A stretch of 50,884 nucleotides of DNA from PUPG01 sp031323845 (GTDB lineage Bacteria; Bacteroidota; Bacteroidia; Bacteroidales; UBA7960), in NCBI GenBank assembly GCA_031323845.1, contig JAVIYP010000014.1:1-50884 (forward strand). Reading direction: 5' to 3'. Every line of letters begins with the position of its first letter. Position 1 is the stretch's first letter. The notes below the pieces were generated by a model. That model saw only the letters and a list, made by a program, of their open reading frames with translations, searched no databases and was not told the DNA's origin. Position numbers and translations under genes: made by a program. Positions 1 through 8,900 of this stretch are shown here, one piece after another.

Positions 1-2599
1 TAATGCCGTCTAACTCTCGGAACCCGCCACTGTATATACGTTTTCCAATGATATTATAGAGAATGCTTATTTGCAGGTTTCTTTCTATGTTGTTATAAAA
101 AATGCCTGCATTGAAGATATAGGGTGATTGTCCTTGCAGTGCCCTGGGGTCTGTGTCTCTGCCTTGTGAGCGGGTTCCTTTACCGATATCAACCGTGCTA
201 CGCAACAAGGTAGCATTCACCACCACAAAGAGCGAGTTAAACAGATCTGCATCAAAAATACCGGCAAAGCTTTTGCGAATCTCTGTTTCACCGCCAATGA
301 TCCTTGCATGATCAGCATTTCCAAATGAAAAGTTTTTAGCACCCCCTGATCCGGCACCGGGCAGAAAAACCCGTTCGATAGCATTTGAAAAGTCTTTGTA
401 AAAAAATGATAAAGAGATCACTTCAGAAACAGAGGGATAATACTCTAAACGAAGATCATAATTGTCAATAATAGCTGTTTGTAAATAGGGGAAACCTGTT
501 ACTACATGATTATAATCGAAATCAAAAAAACCAAAGGGAGCGTTTTCCCTGAACTCGGGTCTGTTAAGCGTTTTGCCAAAAGCACCTCTAAGTAGCAGTT
601 GATTGGTAAAATTATAGGTCAGATTTATGGAAGGCAGCAGATGTTTGTCGGTTTTGTCGAGTTCAACAGGACCTTCAGTTGTAGCACTGTTCAAAATCCG
701 GTGGTTTTGCTCCCAGCGAAGCCCCCCGTATAATTCAAATTTATTGAAAGGAATGTGCAACGCAAGGTAGGCAGCATACAAACTGTTAGAAGCATCATAT
801 GAATCCTGGGGGTTTGACTGCTCGTCGAGCTTGATCCCTCCAAAATTGTTGATGTGTTCAGGGTGAAACAGCGAATCAACCGAAACAGCCCTTAGCCCCT
901 GGTCAAACCCTACTGCTTGTGTATATCCAATATTTCGCGCCCTGAAATAACGTTCAAGGTGATCAACAAAAACACCGGCTCTTAATTCAGGAGTGAAATT
1001 GCTGCCAAGCTGAACTTTCTGACGGATATTTGCGCCGTAGGCAAAGCCATCTTCCTGCATTTCAGAATAAAACCGCCCCATAAAATAGGGTTGTGCTCCC
1101 CCGATCGGCACATAAATATTAAAATAATCAGCATCTGCATCATTAATGGGTCTTTCTGACCGGTATTGCTTATAATCAGGCATATTCCTGAATGAATTGC
1201 TGAGCCCTGCTGACCAATCCACTTCTGTATTCTCAGAAAGCCGGTGCGTACCATTAACCTGACCTGAATACAACCCGCGAAACACTTGCTGAAAGGCGTG
1301 GTTGTTCATGATGAACCCGAAGTCAAGATGATCGCCCAGGCGGTTTACATAACGATAAGAACTGATGTGGTTATACAGGTTGATGACCTCTACGGAGTGA
1401 TTGTCATTGAACCGTATTCCCCAGTTATGAAGCAAACCGATCTTTATGTTGTTGTTATGCTGTGCATCATTAAAACGATAAATAGGAAGGCTAACATCCT
1501 GTTGGTGGTTATATGCGTTAAAGTCGCTGCGTGCAATTTGGTTAAGACTGTAGCTGTTGCTGTAAGAGAGGGTTGTAATGTTGCCGACATCAATGTTGCG
1601 CGGGTTCATTCGAAAAGCAGCCGATAACGAAAAGCTCTGATCTAAAGGTGCTGTTTTGGTGCTTGGCACCCAGTTGTTCTTCAATGAGCGCCCGGCTTCA
1701 GTAAGTGCATCAGGATTGTTGGTAATTGTCCGGATATCATCAGGAAAACCTTCGGGCAGATGGAAATATGATTCGCCCAGCCCCAGCCAGGATGAATTAT
1801 TCCGTTCGGTTATTTGCATGGTATTAAAGCTTGTTCCTTGCTGATAGCCTGTTGAATAACCCACCTGGAACGAAGTCCGGTCAGGTATTGACCGGGTATA
1901 TATCCTGATCATGCCGCCGGCAAAGTCGCCTGGCAGATCGGGTGCAGGGCTTTTATGGATCAGCAAACGATCAATCTGACTGCTGGGTATCATGTCGAAT
2001 GAAAAAGACCTGATGTCAGCTTCCATGCTGGGTGCATTCATGGCGTGCAGCCTCACGGGATTGTAACGTTCGCTCAACCCGCGCACAATGATAAAGCGAT
2101 CATTCATCACGGTAACCCCCGGGATTCTCCTCACTACCTCTGCCGCATCGCTGTCCTGCGAACGGCTGATCTGTTGCGCCGAAATACCACTCACTACCAC
2201 CTGTCCTGACCGGATGCTGTTTAATAAGGCTACTTCCGAATGCGTTGTCCTCCGGGCTGTAACTGTAACACCACTTATCGTTATGTTGGTTTCATGCAAC
2301 TCTATAACCAGCGATGAAGACCTGCCCGCCGAAACCTCAACCTGTTCAACATACAAAGGCTCGTATGAGATATAGGAAACAAAAAGAGTATGATACCCCT
2401 GAGGAACATTGTTGATCACAAACTCGCCGTTGAGGTTGGTAACAGCACCTATTGTTGTTCCCTCAACCAGTATTTGCGCTCCAACCAGCGTTTCTTTGGT
2501 TTTGCTGTCTTTTATTATACCCTCAATCTGTCCTGATTGTGCTAAAGCCCCATACCACGCCACTAGAACCAAAAGGTTTAATAACAGGTTCTTTCTCAT
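1..2599 (-). CDS. TonB-dependent outer membrane receptor, 3' end outside the window
   Basis: This is an outer-membrane receptor that would import a ligand using TonB energy. The frame stays open from the ATG at 2597-2599 to the window edge, about 866 residues without the last part of the barrel. The N-terminus is a signal peptide ending near ALAQ, followed by a carboxypeptidase-regulatory-like beta domain (residues about 21-100). A plug domain follows with RGLSERYN at residues 173-180 and a nearby PGDFAGG. That motif marks a receptor subclass distinct from SusC. Translated samples from the middle and the far end read as aromatic-rich barrel strands. No partner gene is visible, because the downstream side is outside the window and the upstream side is gene-poor. 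The substrate cannot be inferred. The family call is firm. Confidence 0.9.
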   Translation of the reverse strand, partial: MRKNLLLNLLVLVAWYGALAQSGQIEGIIKDSKTKETLVGAQILVEGTTIGAVTNLNGEFVINNVPQGYHTLFVSYISYEPLYVEQVEVSAGRSSSLVIELHETNITISGVTVTARRTTHSEVALLNSIRSGQVVVSGISAQQISRSQDSDAAEVVRRIPGVTVMNDRFIIVRGLSERYNPVRLHAMNAPSMEADIRSFSFDMIPSSQIDRLLIHKSPAPDLPGDFAGGMIRIYTRSIPDRTSFQVGYSTGYQQGTSFNTMQITERNNSSWLGLGESYFHLPEGFPDDIRTITNNPDALTEAGRSLKNNWVPSTKTAPLDQSFSLSAAFRMNPRNIDVGNITTLSYSNSYSLNQIARSDFNAYNHQQDVSLPIYRFNDAQHNNNIKIGLLHNWGIRFNDNHSVEVINLYNHISSYRYVNRLGDHLDFGFIMNNHAFQQVFRGLYSGQVNGTHRLSENTEVDWSAGLSNSFRNMPDYKQYRSERPINDADADYFNIYVPIGGAQPYFMGRFYSEMQEDGFAYGANIRQKVQLGSNFTPELRAGVFVDHLERYFRARNIGYTQAVGFDQGLRAVSVDSLFHPEHINNFGGIKLDEQSNPQDSYDASNSLYAAYLALHIPFNKFELYGGLRWEQNHRILNSATTEGPVELDKTDKHLLPSINLTYNFTNQLLLRGAFGKTLNRPEFRENAPFGFFDFDYNHVVTGFPYLQTAIIDNYDLRLEYYPSVSEVISLSFFYKDFSNAIERVFLPGAGSGGAKNFSFGNADHARIIGGETEIRKSFAGIFDADLFNSLFVVVNATLLRSTVDIGKGTRSQGRDTDPRALQGQSPYIFNAGIFYNNIERNLQISILYNIIGKRIYSGGFRELDGI

Positions 2600-2855
2600 T
2601 TGTTTATGCTTACATTAATATTTGTTGTTGTTTTGTGCTGATTTGCTCAAATCCTGCTGAAATAGCACAAAAAGAGAATAAGCAATAACAGATTTCGTTT
2701 CATTCTGAAGTACAGTTTTACGATATGCTTTACAAAATTGATCATTTCAGTCATTAACTATGTTATCAAAAGATTAAGGATTTATTATAAAAAGGTTACA
2801 TGCAAACACCTACGTCAAAACAGGTTGATTGGTTTGCCGGCAGGTATAGCCATTT

Positions 2856-2882
2856 CTGACTTCCGACTGCTGACTTCCGACT
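2856..2882. repeat. Short tandem direct repeat, 13-bp unit, period 14
   Basis: CTGACTTCCGACT occurs at 2856-2868 and again at 2870-2882. It is followed by a degenerate third unit (TTCTGAACTCC). It lies in non-coding DNA upstream of the first receptor gene. Function unknown. Confidence 0.6.
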
Positions 2883-3078
2883 TCTGAACTCCAACCCCTC
2901 TTTATTCCTTCGAGCTCCCAGCTTTTAGCTTATATAATCATCCTCCAGTGTGTCAAAATCTTCAACATGGGCGTTTCATACAACAACAAGCACTTTGTAT
3001 AAAATGATCCAAAACCCTTGTTGTATACGAGTATTCGCTTCGCATTACCATGTCATTTTTTTATGTTCCTCTGTGCGG

Positions 3079-3107
3079 TTGTACATAAAAAATAAAATGT
3101 ACTTTTG
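3079..3107 (+). promoter_or_regulatory. Candidate promoter for rfbD
   Basis: TACTTTTG at 3100-3107 matches the Bacteroidota -7 consensus TAnnTTTG exactly. TTG at 3079-3081 is an 18-base-spaced -33 candidate. If used, the rfbD transcript would have a leader of about 290 nt. Confidence 0.35.
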
Positions 3108-3406
3108 TCTGAGTTCAACCTTCTGCGGGTGGCGGTGACGGATTGCAGATGCCGGGATGATTATAAGTTGAAATCAACTTGGGCAGTAAAGATTAGTCCC
3201 GGATCGATAATCCTGACCGAAGGCGGGCGTTGCACCAATAGCGGATGCAGTAAGAGATTTGGAGGTCAAAGATCATTATTCAAACAATTCGCACAACAAT
3301 TACTGGTAAACCCCTGCAGAAGCGCCGGATGCACCTACGGTTATGATGGCCGGTTCGTGCCCATGCTGTAAAAGAGAGAGAGAGCAATAACCTAACGGAC
3401 AAAACC

Positions 3407-4270
3407 ATGAACATTCTGGTCACGGGGAGCAATGGTCAGCTCGGGAGTGCTTTACGGAAAGAAGCTTCCAATTTCAGTAATGACCATTTTATGTTTACCG
3501 ATATTACCGAGCTTGACATCACTTCCGAAGCGGAGGTGAAGCGGTTTTTTTCGGCCAATAAACCTGACTGTGTCATAAACTGCGCCGCCTACACTGCTGT
3601 AGATCAGGCCGAATCAGAACAGGCAAACGCAAATTTGTTAAATGCCACAGCCGTACGGCATCTTGCTGAAGCGTCAACAAAAATCGGGGCACTGATTATC
3701 CAAATATCCACGGATTACGTGTTCGACGGAAAAAACTGCAGGCCTTACAAAGAAAGCGATCCAACAAACCCTAAAACTTCTTACGGAAAAAGCAAGCTCA
3801 ATGGCGAACTGGAAGTGATCTTCAATGCCGGCCGCTCTGTCATCGTCCGGACGTCCTGGCTCTATTCCGAATACGGCCACAACTTCGTCAAAGCCATAAT
3901 GAACAAAGCCATAAAAGGAGAAACCCTGAAGGTGGTCGCTGACCAGGCCGGCACACCAACCTACGCCACCGATCTGGCAAAAGCCCTGTTGACCATGATC
4001 CCGCAGGTGCCCTCAAAAATTCGCGGAAAAATCTATAACTACAGCAACGAAGGGATATGCAGCTGGTACGATTTTGCTAAAGCTGTAACAGAATTCATGG
4101 GACGAGATCATGAAGTTATCCCAATTATGAGTCATGAGCTGAAAAATCCCGCAGCAAGGCCTCACTACAGTGTTCTCGATAAAACAAGCATTAAAAAAGA
4201 TTTTGGCCTTTGTATCCCGCACTGGAGGCAAAGCCTGCAACAGTGCATACAGCACTTACTCGAGGTCTGA
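3407..4270 (+). CDS. rfbD: dTDP-4-dehydrorhamnose reductase
   Basis: It catalyses the last step of dTDP-L-rhamnose synthesis, the NAD(P)H-dependent reduction of dTDP-4-dehydro-L-rhamnose in the cytoplasm, which feeds surface polysaccharide assembly. The 287 residues match the usual family length. It is an extended short-chain dehydrogenase/reductase. The Rossmann glycine motif GSNGQLG is at residues 7-13, the strand motif STDYVFDG at 101-108, and the catalytic Tyr/Lys of YGKSK at 126-130. The start is the ATG of MNILVTG, the expected first strand. The other dTDP-rhamnose genes (rfbA, rfbB, rfbC) are not adjacent, so it is either solitary or separated from its pathway. Its stop codon directly abuts the stop codon of the converging crtW gene. 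High confidence. Confidence 0.95.
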   Translation: MNILVTGSNGQLGSALRKEASNFSNDHFMFTDITELDITSEAEVKRFFSANKPDCVINCAAYTAVDQAESEQANANLLNATAVRHLAEASTKIGALIIQISTDYVFDGKNCRPYKESDPTNPKTSYGKSKLNGELEVIFNAGRSVIVRTSWLYSEYGHNFVKAIMNKAIKGETLKVVADQAGTPTYATDLAKALLTMIPQVPSKIRGKIYNYSNEGICSWYDFAKAVTEFMGRDHEVIPIMSHELKNPAARPHYSVLDKTSIKKDFGLCIPHWRQSLQQCIQHLLEV

Positions 4271-4963
4271 TCATTGCTCCGGCGCCGCCTGCTTTGTCTT
4301 GTAAAGCTGCCACCAGGGAATGCGCGGATTGTTGTGATGTTCGCGGTGATACCCAAAAAAATAACAACTTATCATGGCCAGGAAATGATTTTTGCGTTGC
4401 GTTCTGGCCTTGTGTGGTCCCATCAGTTCAGTATGCGGTAACCGGTGCGGCCAGTAAACCCCGACCCAGAACAGTTGCAAGGTGCCCAGTATGGCAGGCA
4501 ATGCCCAGTAAAGCAGGGCAACCAGCTCATTCACACCGGGTATTAAAATCAGCAAATTAAAAAATACGGCCATAATCACAAGCTGGATGAGTGTTACATA
4601 CCGCCACATAAACACAACCCACCACACAAAAAAGTGTTGCGACCCCGCATAAAAATCAGGGTCCTGTACCGTGGCCGCATATTTGTGATGCTTCCCGTGA
4701 TTCCTGCGCAAGCGCTTATAATGCATGCCTGCAAACAAAAAGGAAGCAAGGTTTCCATAAATGGAATTTACCACGCGTGAAGTTGAAACAGTGCCATGCA
4801 TGGCATCGTGGGCGGTTATAAACAAACCCGTGAACAAATATGACTGCACCAGGATATGCACGTACATCCAGGGATTGGCAACACCGGGTTCAACATACAG
4901 CAACATATAGTACAAATGGCCGCCCCACAGCAAAATGACCAGCGTACTGATAAAAACACCCAT
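4271..4963 (-). CDS. crtW: Beta-carotene ketolase, CrtW type (membrane fatty-acid-desaturase superfamily)
   Basis: This is a membrane di-iron oxygenase expected to add keto groups to the beta-ionone rings of carotenoids, giving echinenone or canthaxanthin-type pigments. From the ATG at 4961-4963 it is 230 residues with several membrane segments. The histidine boxes are HDAMH (52-56), NHGKHH (88-93) and HREHH (206-210). The last is followed by NNPRIPWWQL, which resembles the CrtW ending EHHxxPxxPWWxL. The HDAMHG and DPDF motifs favour CrtW over CrtZ hydroxylase. The frame can be extended 20 codons to a TTG at 5023, but the ATG precedes a typical hydrophobic N-terminus and leaves 111 bases for divergent promoters with the cyclase gene. 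A hydroxylase role is the main alternative. Confidence 0.85.
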   Translation of the reverse strand: MGVFISTLVILLWGGHLYYMLLYVEPGVANPWMYVHILVQSYLFTGLFITAHDAMHGTVSTSRVVNSIYGNLASFLFAGMHYKRLRRNHGKHHKYAATVQDPDFYAGSQHFFVWWVVFMWRYVTLIQLVIMAVFFNLLILIPGVNELVALLYWALPAILGTLQLFWVGVYWPHRLPHTELMGPHKARTQRKNHFLAMISCYFFGYHREHHNNPRIPWWQLYKTKQAAPEQ

Positions 4964-5074
4964 AATCTTTGTTTTGAATGTACGAATATAACAAATAATC
5001 GGCAGCAGCTCTTCCAAAATCAAACGGTTCGTTTTTTATGGGCTGAACAAACAAAGAGCTTGTTTTCTTGTTAG

Positions 5075-5773
5075 ATGTTCATGGAAAAATGGACATATGC
5101 CCTGCTGCTTATAGGCAGCATTTCGATTCCCATGATCAGGAGTTTTGAGTCGCGGGTGCAGTTTTACCGGCAGTGGAAGGCTCTTTTTGCCGGTATTTTC
5201 GTTATGATGCTGGTGTTCATCCCATGGGACATTATTTTTACGCATCACGGGATCTGGTCATTCAACCACGATTTTGTGCTCGGCTGGTATATTCTCGGGC
5301 TTCCCTTTGAAGAGTGGCTGTTTTTTATTGTGATTCCCTATTGTGTGATGTTCACTTATGAAGTACTGAAGTATTTCTTTCCGAAATTCTACATGCCGAA
5401 AACAAGTCTCCGGATTTCGCTGGCACTGGGTGTGTTCTTTCTAGTGCTGGCCCTTTTCAACACCAGTCAGACGTACACGCTGACGGTAATGTTGCTTACT
5501 TCTGCGCTCCTTTTCGGCCAGGTTATCCTCAAAACGCATAAAAGCTGGTTGTCGCATTATTATCTGACCTATGTCATCACCCTGATCCCGTTTTTTATTG
5601 TTAACGGCATTCTGACCTCATTTCCGGTGGTCAGCTATATTGATGCAGAAAATCTTGGCCTCCGCCTGTATACCATTCCGGCAGAAGACACTGTTTATCT
5701 TATGGGAATGATGCTGATCGTTACCATGATATTTGAATTTGTTAAGAAGAAAGGTCAGCACGTCTACACTTAG
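5075..5773 (+). CDS. crtYcd: Lycopene cyclase, fused CrtYc-CrtYd type
   Basis: This integral membrane enzyme closes the ends of lycopene into beta rings and supplies the substrate for the divergent ketolase gene. The 232 residues form about seven membrane helices in two homologous halves. The first half has IPWDIIFTHHGIWSFN (about 49-64) and LPFEEWLFF (about 76-84). The second half has IPAEDTVYLMG near residue 205, matching the two-domain lycopene cyclase family in which CrtYc and CrtYd are joined. A second ATG two codons downstream is equally possible as the start. Phytoene synthase, phytoene desaturase and hydroxylase genes are not in the window, so the rest of the pathway must be elsewhere. 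Confidence in the family is high. Confidence 0.88.
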   Translation: MFMEKWTYALLLIGSISIPMIRSFESRVQFYRQWKALFAGIFVMMLVFIPWDIIFTHHGIWSFNHDFVLGWYILGLPFEEWLFFIVIPYCVMFTYEVLKYFFPKFYMPKTSLRISLALGVFFLVLALFNTSQTYTLTVMLLTSALLFGQVILKTHKSWLSHYYLTYVITLIPFFIVNGILTSFPVVSYIDAENLGLRLYTIPAEDTVYLMGMMLIVTMIFEFVKKKGQHVYT

Positions 5774-5843
5774 TCCGGGGTTTTCCCAGCGGGTATTGAT
5801 GGCAGTGTTGACAACAACCCTTATGGTGCCCCTGCAAAAACAA

Positions 5844-5872
5844 CAGAGGCTGACTCCTTTTTTTTGCCTCTG
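5844..5872 (+). terminator. Possible terminator after crtYcd
   Basis: CAGAGGC at 5844-5850 pairs with GCCTCTG at 5866-5872 around a 15-base T-rich loop. There is no T-tract after the stem, so it is weaker than the hairpin at 5916-5957. Confidence 0.3.
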
Positions 5873-5915
5873 GAGCTTTAATGATTAAAAAACTTACCGG
5901 GTAAAGCGTTCAATT

Positions 5916-5957
5916 AAAAAGAGGGTGTCTCAAAAGTCTGAGACACCCTCTTTTTTT
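5916..5957. terminator. Bidirectional intrinsic terminator between crtYcd and the protease gene
   Basis: GAGGGTGTCTCA (5921-5932) pairs perfectly with TGAGACACCCTC (5939-5950) around a six-base loop. An A-run lies on the left and a T-run on the right, so it can end transcription from both converging genes. Confidence 0.9.
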
Positions 5958-5979
5958 AAAGCCGCAATGAAGCGGACGT

Positions 5980-8900
5980 CTATCTGCGCATGATTCTTTC
6001 AATGATCTGATCTGCGTTGTGCTCCAGTTTCAGCATGTAGATGCCGGAGGGCAAATTGCTGAGATCAAAGCTTAACTGCTGATGACCACTTTCGAGAACC
6101 GCATGTGTTTTCACAACCTGACCGTGAATATTGATCAGTGACACCTGTGCTTTGCCGGCAGCATTGTTAAACTGCACCCACAGCACATCGGTAGCCGGAT
6201 TCGGATAAGCTTTGAAGTTGATGCCGGTGAGCTCATCTACATCTGTGATCAGATCATCATGAGTAAGCACAGGCACTTCATCAGCGTTCAGGTTACCCGC
6301 AATGGCATAGCTCCAGGTCAGCGAATCAACGTCGCGGTTGAAGGTAACGAGAGAAATCAGGCCGGCTGGGATTGGCTTATTATCCATGCTGAACAGCATA
6401 GCCCTGATCTTGCCGTCTTCATAGGTGTACACCAATTCAAAGCCTGCGAGCGCTGCCTGCAGTTTCAGATCATGGAGCAACTCACCGGAGAATTCAAACT
6501 CAATACCGGCAAGCGTACCGTCACTCTTAAGGTAAATACCAGAAGAGGTCATGTAGAGGTGTGCATCCTCCGACTGTAATCCAATGAAGGGTGTGGTTTT
6601 TCCGCTAACGAACAGGTTAACTGTTGCAATCAGGTCGAGAATGTTTACAATGCCATCATAGTTAACATCGGCGTTACGGAAACAGATTTCACCGGTATAA
6701 ACACCTGCAAAGAAATTGGCCATGAGGATTACGTCAAGCACATCCACGACTCCGTCGCCATTGGCATCGCCGGGCATAAAATCAGCTTGCAGGTAGGCAT
6801 TGAACGTAACATTGTTTGAAATATAAACGTTTCCTTCCAGATCAAGGTAACACGGAGGGTTGGAGATGATAACATAGTATTCACCTTCCGGTACGCCATA
6901 AAAGACATAGCTGCCCGGATCGTTGGTAATATCCCCCAGTGTTATGGTAGCGTCGTATATATTCCAGCCATAGTCCATATCATAGACATTAAAACCGACG
7001 GTATAACCTATAACCCCCCAGATGTCCTCAATCATTACGTCTTCATAAACCCAGATGATCCTGTTGGGTTCTCCGCTCCATTCACCATATTCCCAGGTAG
7101 GTTCGTCTTCCACGAGGAAGTACTTGTACTGTTGTTCGCCCTCCATCACCGGCAGCGTAATGCTGTAGTAAAGTGGCGTATCGGGGGCTTCCTCATCAAG
7201 GGTGGCGGTGATCATCACATCATCCAGCAACCACCAGTAATCCCAGTCACCTATCCAGTTAAACTTGATCCTGACGTTGCTATGTCCGGCAGCGAGTTCT
7301 GTAATGTCAAACACATCAACGACCACGGCCGGATCGGGACGCGTTCCATCAGGGGTATTATAGTCGTGCATTGCTCCACCCTGCCATTCGTAGATCATGG
7401 TTTGAGTGGCGAAATCGTCCGTACTGATGTAGATCCTGGTTTCCGCGGCCCCATAGGTCCTGGCCATGTGTTCCACAGAGAGGACGACATCAGCTACGGC
7501 ATAGCTGAGGTCAATCGGTGGTGAGATAAGGTTTGCTTCTTCCGGACTTCCGGGTGCTCCGTGGGCATCCGAATCCAGTTTCATATAACCGTTAGCAGCT
7601 GTTGAGGACTCCAGGGTGCCACCGTAGGCAGCTCCCGTGGTGGTCCACTCCCATCCCGGGAATCCGGTGGGGCCTGAAACCACGTGGTTCTCCCATCCGG
7701 CAGGTAAACCGCCGTTAAAATCCTCATAGAACACCAGGTTGCCATTTCCTTGCACCGGATGCATCATCATAGCCTCATCGCTTCCTGGCATGGGCCAGTC
7801 GACAAAGCTTCCGGTGATGTAAACGCTGTGGATATCCGGATCGAAGTCCATCTCGTATCCGGGAACAACAGCATTTGTCATATCCACCATGAAGGTCACC
7901 ATGTGCTCCTGATCTACATATGGACCCATAAAGATGAAAATGTCAACCGGGTAATTGTGCACATAAAAATATCCGTCAATATCATAAAACCCTTCCTTTA
8001 CCACATAATAGCTGTAGAAACCGGGATCAGCAAAGAAGGATGCGAAACCGTTTTCATCCGTAAAGAGGTATATGGGTTCAATGGGATCATAATCGCCGCT
8101 GATAACGGGGAAGATGCCGATATCGAGGTCAAGGGCGGCATTGTAAGAGGTGGCTTTTACCCATGCGCCTGTTTCATCACGAATATATGCAATATCCAGG
8201 CCGCCCCCGCCCTGGCCGACTAAAGTGCTGGCCATACCTATGCCATCGGGGTGGGCGTTCCATAACAGATCGCCATAATCAACGGCCATTAAGTAATCAA
8301 CACCTACGTCCACCGGATTGTCGAACTCAACATAGAAGGTCTGCATGTACTGATCGGGAGTTATTCCTTCACCTGTAGGATAAGGCACGATATCGTTCAG
8401 CGGGATGCTTTTTGTGGCGATGACGCTTCCCACGAAGCCGTCGTCGTATTCGTATATGCGGAAGTGAACATCACCTTCACCGGGTTCTGCGGCTCCGATC
8501 CAGAAATAGGCGCCGTGTATGGTGTACGGTTCATCTACAAAGAACACCATACCAGTACCCTGGTCACCGTAGGTGTTGTTACCAAAGATCCAGCCCACAG
8601 GGTTCTGGTCGGCATCCACCCAGCGGTAAGTACCGACGCTGCCGGCCATTGCCCAGTTCCCCGGAAGGAGCACTGTTTCACCATCCCTAGCAGGAAGCAT
8701 TTCAGCAGCTGCAGCTGTGGTAGTGGCAAAACGCTCGGGTTCATAATCAGCAGACCTGAGCTTTGCATTGATATGCTCACCCCTTTTCATGGCATTGTCC
8801 GATTCTCTTGGGCCGTTCCTATGGGGCATAACGGTGATCATGGCATTGGACAGTGGCTGTTCATCATAATCGTATACATGGAAATTAACAGGTGCTCCTT

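Larger units (their letters stand above)
2600..3406. other. Gene-poor interval of 807 bases between the first receptor and rfbD
   Basis: No convincing coding sequence is present. It holds a short tandem repeat (2856-2882) and a candidate promoter for rfbD (3079-3107). The roughly 300 bases before rfbD contain a TTG-started frame (3105-3371) whose translation shows no recognisable family features. I see no tRNA, tmRNA, RNase P or SRP RNA signature. Confidence 0.5.

Noticed and set aside
3105..3371. TTG-started 88-codon frame upstream of rfbD
   Set aside because: It has a rare start codon, no ribosome binding site, odd composition and no recognisable motif. It is treated as non-coding leader or decayed DNA.
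4964..5023. N-terminal extension of crtW to a TTG codon
   Set aside because: The downstream ATG fits the family N-terminus better and leaves room for the divergent promoters.
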